Positions 60,241 to 64,000 of a DNA stretch of 64,000 nucleotides are shown here, piece after piece. Under the pieces are notes generated by a model, which was not told the DNA's origin, searched no databases, and saw only the letters and a program-made list of their open reading frames with translations. The stretch's first letter is position 1; every line of letters begins with the position of its first letter. Source of the stretch: G963669295 sp963669295 (GTDB lineage: Bacteria; Bacteroidota; Bacteroidia; Flavobacteriales_D; CALLUQ01); the NCBI GenBank assembly GCA_963669295.1, contig OY769938.1:1488001-1552000 (forward strand), in the 5' to 3' direction. The position numbers were made by a program, and so were the translations under genes.

Positions 60241-62022
60241 ATGTCGAAATTGGAGCATAGCAACACGATTTTTAACAAGAAAACATGGATTTGGCTGGCC
60301 GTTATTCTTGTGGTAACACTGGTGGCATATTCTCCTGCTTTCAAGGCCGATTTCACCAATTGGGACGATGATGTGTACGTAACCCAAAATGAAGATGTGC
60401 AATCGCTTTCGGGCGAAACTATGGGGCGTTATTTCTCGCAACCTTATGGCAAATTGTACCAGCCTCTCACCATGCTTTCGCTGGCCATCGATTACAGCAT
60501 TTCTGATGGCAGTGCTGCCTTTTCGCATTTTGTTAATGTCTTCCTCCACTTGCTCAATACGTTGCTGGTATTTTGGTTCATTCATTTGCTCACCAACAAC
60601 TTTAAAGTGGCCCTTGTTGCCGCTGCTCTTTTTGGGGTGCATACCCTGCATGTAGAGTCGGTGGCGTGGATTACGGAACGCAAGGATGTGTTGTACACCT
60701 GTTTCTTTTTGCTGTCTTTAATTCATTATGTGCGCTATGTACAACTGGGAAAAACAAAACATTATGCATTTGCCCTATTACTCTTTGTAGGGGCACTGCT
60801 TTCGAAAGGCATGGCAGTAACGCTGGCAGTAAGCCTGGTGGCCATCGATTTTTTCTTGCAACGCAAGTTGTTGAGCAAAAAGGTAATGTTGGAGAAAGTT
60901 CCTTTTTTCCTGGTGGCCATTGCTTCTGGATTACTTACCGTTTCCATCCTTCGGTCGCATGATGTATTTGTACAATCGGAAGATCATGGGTTGGTGCGTC
61001 AGTTTATTTTTGGCAATTACGCGTTGGTGCAATACCTGCTGAAAACAATTTTTCCTTTCAAGCTCTCAGCCATTTACCCGTACCCCATTGCAAAAGAGGC
61101 TGCAATTGGCGCGTTTTATTGGGTTTTTCCGGTGCTGGGCTTAGGGTTTTTGGGAGTATTGGGCTGGGCCATTAAGCGCAGCAGGGCATTGGCTTTCGGG
61201 TTGGCATTCTTCTTCATTAACATTGTATTGGTATTGCAAGTGGTGCCTGTGGGCATTGCGTACAACGCCGATCGGTTTACCTATGTGCCTTCTATTGGGT
61301 TGTTCTTTTTGTTGGGCATGGGATATGTATCTCTCGAAGCGCGCAAATCGATGCGTACCGCTTTGCCATACATTGCAGGAACCTATGTATTGGTGTTAAC
61401 GGTGATGACCTTTCAGCGGGTCAAAGTTTGGGAAAACAGCCTTACACTGTGGAACGACACCTTGAGCAAGTATGAGCACCATATGGGCTACAGCAACAGG
61501 GGGTTATACAAGATGGAAAATGGCGATCCTCAAGGAGCCATTGCCGATTACAACCAATCCATTGCCATGTATAGTGATGCTCCTCTTTCGTGGTACAACC
61601 GCGGTGTTGCCCGTGGCATGCTCGGGCAATACAACGATGCCATTGCCGACTTTAGCACTTCCTTGCAGCTCGATTCTACCAATGCCAGTGCCTTTTCGAA
61701 CCGGGGGTTAATGTTGGCTTCTATTGGTAAGCACCAACAAGCGTTGCTCGATTACGACCGGGCCATCTTGTTGCAGCCCGATCATGTTGATGCCCTTACC
61801 AACCGGGGCACAGCAAAATACAATACCAACGATTTTGGTGGTGCCATTGCCGATCTCAATGCTGCCATTGCGTTGAAGGCAGATCATGGACTGGCCTACT
61901 ACATTCGGGGCATGAGTGCCATTCAGCTGCAACAAGGGCAGGCAGGGTGCAACGACTTGCAAGCCGCATTTAATTATGGCTTTGGGCAGGCTCAACAAGC
62001 CTTGCAACAATACTGTCGTTAA
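60241..62022 (+). CDS. TMTC-like polytopic membrane protein with TPR repeats
   Basis: The 593-residue protein has about ten membrane helices in its first 400 residues and TPR repeats at about 410-590. The first extracytoplasmic loop carries NWDDDVYVTQNEDVQSL with an Asp cluster, and HVESVAWITERKDVLYTCFFLLSLI follows, a pattern shared with eukaryotic TMTC O-mannosyltransferases and their bacterial relatives. TPR units include MGYSNRGLYKMENGDPQGAIADYNQSI and SWYNRGVARGMLGQYNDAIADFSTSL. A GT-C glycosyltransferase role is inferred from the layout; the substrate is unknown. It diverges from the aromatic operon. Confidence 0.8.
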   Translation: MSKLEHSNTIFNKKTWIWLAVILVVTLVAYSPAFKADFTNWDDDVYVTQNEDVQSLSGETMGRYFSQPYGKLYQPLTMLSLAIDYSISDGSAAFSHFVNVFLHLLNTLLVFWFIHLLTNNFKVALVAAALFGVHTLHVESVAWITERKDVLYTCFFLLSLIHYVRYVQLGKTKHYAFALLLFVGALLSKGMAVTLAVSLVAIDFFLQRKLLSKKVMLEKVPFFLVAIASGLLTVSILRSHDVFVQSEDHGLVRQFIFGNYALVQYLLKTIFPFKLSAIYPYPIAKEAAIGAFYWVFPVLGLGFLGVLGWAIKRSRALAFGLAFFFINIVLVLQVVPVGIAYNADRFTYVPSIGLFFLLGMGYVSLEARKSMRTALPYIAGTYVLVLTVMTFQRVKVWENSLTLWNDTLSKYEHHMGYSNRGLYKMENGDPQGAIADYNQSIAMYSDAPLSWYNRGVARGMLGQYNDAIADFSTSLQLDSTNASAFSNRGLMLASIGKHQQALLDYDRAILLQPDHVDALTNRGTAKYNTNDFGGAIADLNAAIALKADHGLAYYIRGMSAIQLQQGQAGCNDLQAAFNYGFGQAQQALQQYCR

Positions 62023-62026
62023 TACT

Positions 62027-62479
62027 TTACCAATAATTTTTCATGAGCTCGGTAGCCCATAATGGCTGTTGAATATTGGTGGGCTGAAATTCGCGCATGA
62101 CTGGTTTGATGTCGACCACTGGGGTGCCATTGATGGCATCCAGCCCTTGTACCACCAGGGCACGGTCTTTTCGCTCCAACAACTTTACCGTAGTGCTGCC
62201 CAACCGGTTGGGGCGGTTCTTGCCACGTTGAGCAAAGATGCCCACTTTGGGCCAGTTGGTATTGCCGCGAGGGTAGCGTGCTCCAGCAACAATTTTTTCG
62301 ACCGGAACTCGATCAAAATAAAAGATGATTTCGAGGTGCGAAAATGCTTCAATGCCATCGAATACCGATGGAGGCAGTGTTTCTACGAGCTGAATTTCAG
62401 CAACCACGTCGCCCCAATCATCATCTTGTATGGTGGTACGGGGCGTGCTTACAGTGGCAATGGGCGCTAATGAAATCAT
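62027..62479 (-). CDS. trmO: TrmO/TsaA-family tRNA methyltransferase
   Basis: TrmO (YaeB, UPF0066) methylates N6-threonylcarbamoyladenosine 37 of some tRNAs using SAM. The 150-residue protein has the family segments ISLAPIATVSTPR, IEAFSHLEIIFYFDRV, GIFAQRGKNRPNRLGSTTVKLLERK and LVVQGLDAINGTPVVDIKPV. It consists of the N-terminal catalytic domain alone. It is convergent with the TPR membrane protein gene (4-bp gap) and divergent from the next gene. Confidence 0.9.
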   Translation of the reverse strand: MISLAPIATVSTPRTTIQDDDWGDVVAEIQLVETLPPSVFDGIEAFSHLEIIFYFDRVPVEKIVAGARYPRGNTNWPKVGIFAQRGKNRPNRLGSTTVKLLERKDRALVVQGLDAINGTPVVDIKPVMREFQPTNIQQPLWATELMKNYW

Positions 62480-62496
62480 ACGTGGATTTATTGATT

Positions 62497-62925
62497 ATGG
62501 TGAAACTTTTGGCTAAATTGGCGATAGTACCAACAATTGAAGGTTTGCTTTATCGTACCTTAAAATTAATCTTTTTTCCTGCGGTAGCACTGCTCCTCGG
62601 CACCTTGATTTATTTGGTGTTTCGATATGAGGCTTTAGGTGCTTCTGGCATTGCCCTTCCTCACTGGGTGCTTTACAGCCTGCCCGATGGGTTGTGGATG
62701 TATGCCTTTGTTGCGGGCATGGTAGTGCTTTGGAACCGCAAGGTTACTTTTGCTAGCGTAGGGTGGATTGTTGGTGCCTACCTTTTGGGGTTGCTGTACG
62801 AAATGGCTCAACAAAGCTTTGTTCCTGGTACATACGATGGGACAGACATGCTTGTTATGGCATTGATGGGAGCCATGGGATTCTTGCACATTAAACAGAT
62901 TGAACTAACCACTAACCACACATGA
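62497..62925 (+). CDS. VanZ-like small membrane protein
   Basis: From the ATG at 62497 the product has 142 residues and about four membrane helices. The segment YEMAQQSFVPGTYDGTDMLVMALMGAMGFL resembles the VanZ signature (E..Q..vPgr..D..D...N..G). An in-frame ATG at 62470 would overlap the divergent trmO start by 10 bp, so I prefer the later one, without certainty. Its 3' end overlaps the next gene by 4 bp. VanZ-like proteins have no settled function. Confidence 0.6.
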   Translation: MVKLLAKLAIVPTIEGLLYRTLKLIFFPAVALLLGTLIYLVFRYEALGASGIALPHWVLYSLPDGLWMYAFVAGMVVLWNRKVTFASVGWIVGAYLLGLLYEMAQQSFVPGTYDGTDMLVMALMGAMGFLHIKQIELTTNHT

Positions 62926-63284
62926 AATCTTTTGTAAAACACCTTGGCGCTTCCATTGCTGTAGTGCTCTTTTTAATGATGGCCTGGGCCACCTCAGTAG
63001 CCCCTACCCAACTCAACATTACCATTGAAATTACAGATGCCAATCAGTTTTCCATTGCCAATAGCGATGAGTTCGACTATTCCAATGTAAACCTTACACT
63101 GAACAACGATTACCTGGCTTCCGGTTTGGAGATAGCAGCAGGCGATACTCTCATGATCGACATCTCCGAATTTTCGGATGCTGATGGCAATCGGTTTACC
63201 ACCGACAAAAAACCTTTGAGTTTAAACATTACCTGCGATTTGCCCAACGATGAGTTTGGCGATTATACCCAAACCTGGCAGTAA
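62922..63284 (+). CDS. Exported protein of unknown function
   Basis: The 120-residue protein has an N-terminal hydrophobic helix that may be a signal peptide or anchor (LGASIAVVLFLMMAWATSVA) and a short beta-rich domain with ITIEITDANQFSIANSDEFDYSNVNLTLNND. It overlaps the VanZ-like gene by 4 bp (ATGA), so the two are co-expressed. No family is recognised. Confidence 0.6.
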   Translation: MKSFVKHLGASIAVVLFLMMAWATSVAPTQLNITIEITDANQFSIANSDEFDYSNVNLTLNNDYLASGLEIAAGDTLMIDISEFSDADGNRFTTDKKPLSLNITCDLPNDEFGDYTQTWQ

Positions 63285-63301
63285 CCACTAAAACCACTTT
63301 C

Positions 63302-63661
63302 ATGAAAAAATTAGACCTTTTCTCGCAACGCGTGCTGGTTATCGGCATTGTTGTATGTGCTGTACTGTGTAGTATGGCACTGCTGTTGCAGGCCTCCAAC
63401 AGTGCTTTTGCGCAAGAGCCTCCGCCACCCAATGCCTCCGCCACCGAAAACCTCAATGGCAGGTTCCATTACGAACCCTACCAACGGGTGTACAATACCG
63501 ATAAGGGACAATTCATTAAGTCGGAGAACTACATTTTTGTTTGGGATTCTCAAACCGGGAAATGCATGGACTACAAATTTGAAAAAGGGAAGTTTGCTCC
63601 TGCCAAAGAGCAATTGCCTCAACCGACGTTAGAGGAGATGAAGGAATTGCAAGAACAGTAG
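63302..63661 (+). CDS. Exported protein of unknown function
   Basis: The 119-residue protein has an N-terminal hydrophobic helix (VLVIGIVVCAVLCSMALLLQASNSAFA) that could be a signal peptide or anchor. A proline- and aromatic-containing region (PPPPNASATENLNGRFHYEPYQRV) and a short soluble tail follow. The gap to the preceding gene is 17 bp, so it probably closes the three-gene run. No family is recognised. Confidence 0.55.
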   Translation: MKKLDLFSQRVLVIGIVVCAVLCSMALLLQASNSAFAQEPPPPNASATENLNGRFHYEPYQRVYNTDKGQFIKSENYIFVWDSQTGKCMDYKFEKGKFAPAKEQLPQPTLEEMKELQEQ

Positions 63662-63712
63662 GAGAGCGAGGGCTCTTCGAGCGCAGAGTAAGTGAGCGGG
63701 AGAATGAAGTAG

Positions 63713-63733
63713 ACCCTGAAACAAGTTCAGGGT
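63713..63733. repeat. Extragenic palindrome ACCCTGAA...TTCAGGGT
   Basis: An 8-bp perfect inverted repeat with the loop ACAAG. Sequences of this kind recur in Bacteroidota intergenic regions. It may act as a bidirectional terminator for the run ending at 63661, although no T-run follows. Confidence 0.5.
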
Positions 63734-63838
63734 GACGATGGGGTGGAGAAGGATAAGGTGATTGAGGATAAAGAGAAGTGACCCTTAATTCTCAGTGGCT
63801 ATTGAAACGGAACAGGGTGACGCAAAGGGTGCTACTGG

Positions 63839-63858
63839 ACTCCTGCCTGCGCAGGAGT
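63839..63858. repeat. Extragenic palindrome ACTCCTGC...GCAGGAGT
   Basis: An 8-bp perfect inverted repeat with the loop CTGC, of the extragenic palindrome type. Confidence 0.5.
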
Positions 63859-63902
63859 GTGTGGTTCTTCGACACTTCCCCATCTGCCCGGTCTTCGATA
63901 CA

Positions 63903-63929
63903 TTTTGCTGCTCGTGCCTCGCAGCAAAA
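63903..63929. repeat. Extragenic palindrome TTTTGCTGC...GCAGCAAAA
   Basis: A 9-bp perfect inverted repeat with the 9-nt loop TCGTGCCTC. The arms start and end with T and A runs, so it could terminate transcription in either direction. Confidence 0.5.
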
Positions 63930-64000
63930 CACTCAGACACTGGACAGGAATACATGCTAACGCTCTCGTTGACCGATTAGAACACTCAGGAACTCAGAAC

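Larger units (their letters stand above)
63662..64000. other. Gene-free tail with three extragenic palindromes
   Basis: No convincing gene is present. Three inverted repeats stand out. ACCCTGAA/TTCAGGGT lies at 63713-63733 with a 5-nt loop, ACTCCTGC/GCAGGAGT at 63839-63858 with a 4-nt loop, and TTTTGCTGC/GCAGCAAAA at 63903-63929 with a 9-nt loop. Short open frames here have no start context or coding character. Confidence 0.55.

Noticed and set aside
60052..60651. A 199-codon minus-strand frame upstream of pheA
   Set aside because: Most of it lies antisense to the TPR membrane protein gene. Only its last 20 codons, downstream of the promoter, form a plausible ORF, namely the leader peptide.
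63778..63960. Short plus-strand frames in the right-hand tail
   Set aside because: They run across palindromes and have no coding character.
1..64000. CRISPR array, insertion sequence or prophage
   Set aside because: No regularly spaced repeats, transposase, integrase or phage structural genes were seen on either strand.

Overview
The window is a gene-dense chromosomal segment from a member of the Bacteroidota. Four things support this. Several secreted proteins carry type IX secretion (T9SS) C-terminal sorting domains. A TonB-dependent receptor has a carboxypeptidase-regulatory N-terminal domain. Phylum-typical gene blocks are present (ftsX-DUF3098-uppP-truB, and pheA-aminotransferase-tyrA-DAHP synthase/chorismate mutase). 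Upstream regions carry TAnnTTTG-type -7 boxes, often with a TTG about 17-21 nt further up, and Shine-Dalgarno sequences are largely absent. The family within the phylum cannot be fixed by eye. I see no prophage, insertion sequence, CRISPR array or rRNA; one tRNA gene (Arg, CCT) lies at the left edge.

Layout. 0-5 kb: a structured intergenic segment, tRNA-Arg with a terminator, a solitary TPR-TIR protein, a T9SS cargo protein and metG, which is broken by one apparent missing base. 5-20 kb: mostly plus-strand housekeeping and envelope genes (LD-carboxypeptidase, yraN, rluB-type synthase, AsmA-like protein, an orphan histidine kinase, hemW, a cyclase, an Lrp regulator, DUF502, a DMT exporter, ispG). 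20-32 kb: a minus-strand block. It starts with a cassette of RDD protein, winged-helix regulator, TPR protein, TonB receptor and two membrane proteins, followed by a metalloprotease, an M23 endopeptidase, tryptophan 2,3-dioxygenase, DUF3108 and leuS. 32-49 kb: a plus-strand block holding ftsX, uppP, truB, queA, ispD, rlmN, a polyprenyl synthase, dnaG and mscS, then a MarR-controlled RND exporter with an outer-membrane lipoprotein-sorting protein and a beta-barrel. 49-55.7 kb: recJ, an rRNA methyltransferase, a potassium channel with a zinc ribbon and a T9SS endonuclease I. 55.7-60.2 kb: a cold-shock protein and the aromatic amino acid operon. 60.2-64 kb: a TMTC-like TPR membrane protein, trmO, small envelope proteins and a palindrome-rich tail.

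The most notable find is upstream of the Phe/Tyr operon. A promoter is followed by a 20-codon leader ORF with the run Phe-Phe-Phe-Trp-Tyr-Phe-Tyr-Tyr, then by a 10-bp hairpin with a T-run just before pheA. A segment inside the leader ORF can pair with the 5' arm of that hairpin. This has the complete architecture of translation-coupled transcription attenuation responding to aromatic amino acids.

Other points of interest are the lone TPR-TIR protein (candidate NADase or immune effector), shared TTCGAA palindromes at the marR and RND promoters, the metG frameshift, the channel-zinc ribbon fusion, and several -7 boxes that sit almost on the start codon.
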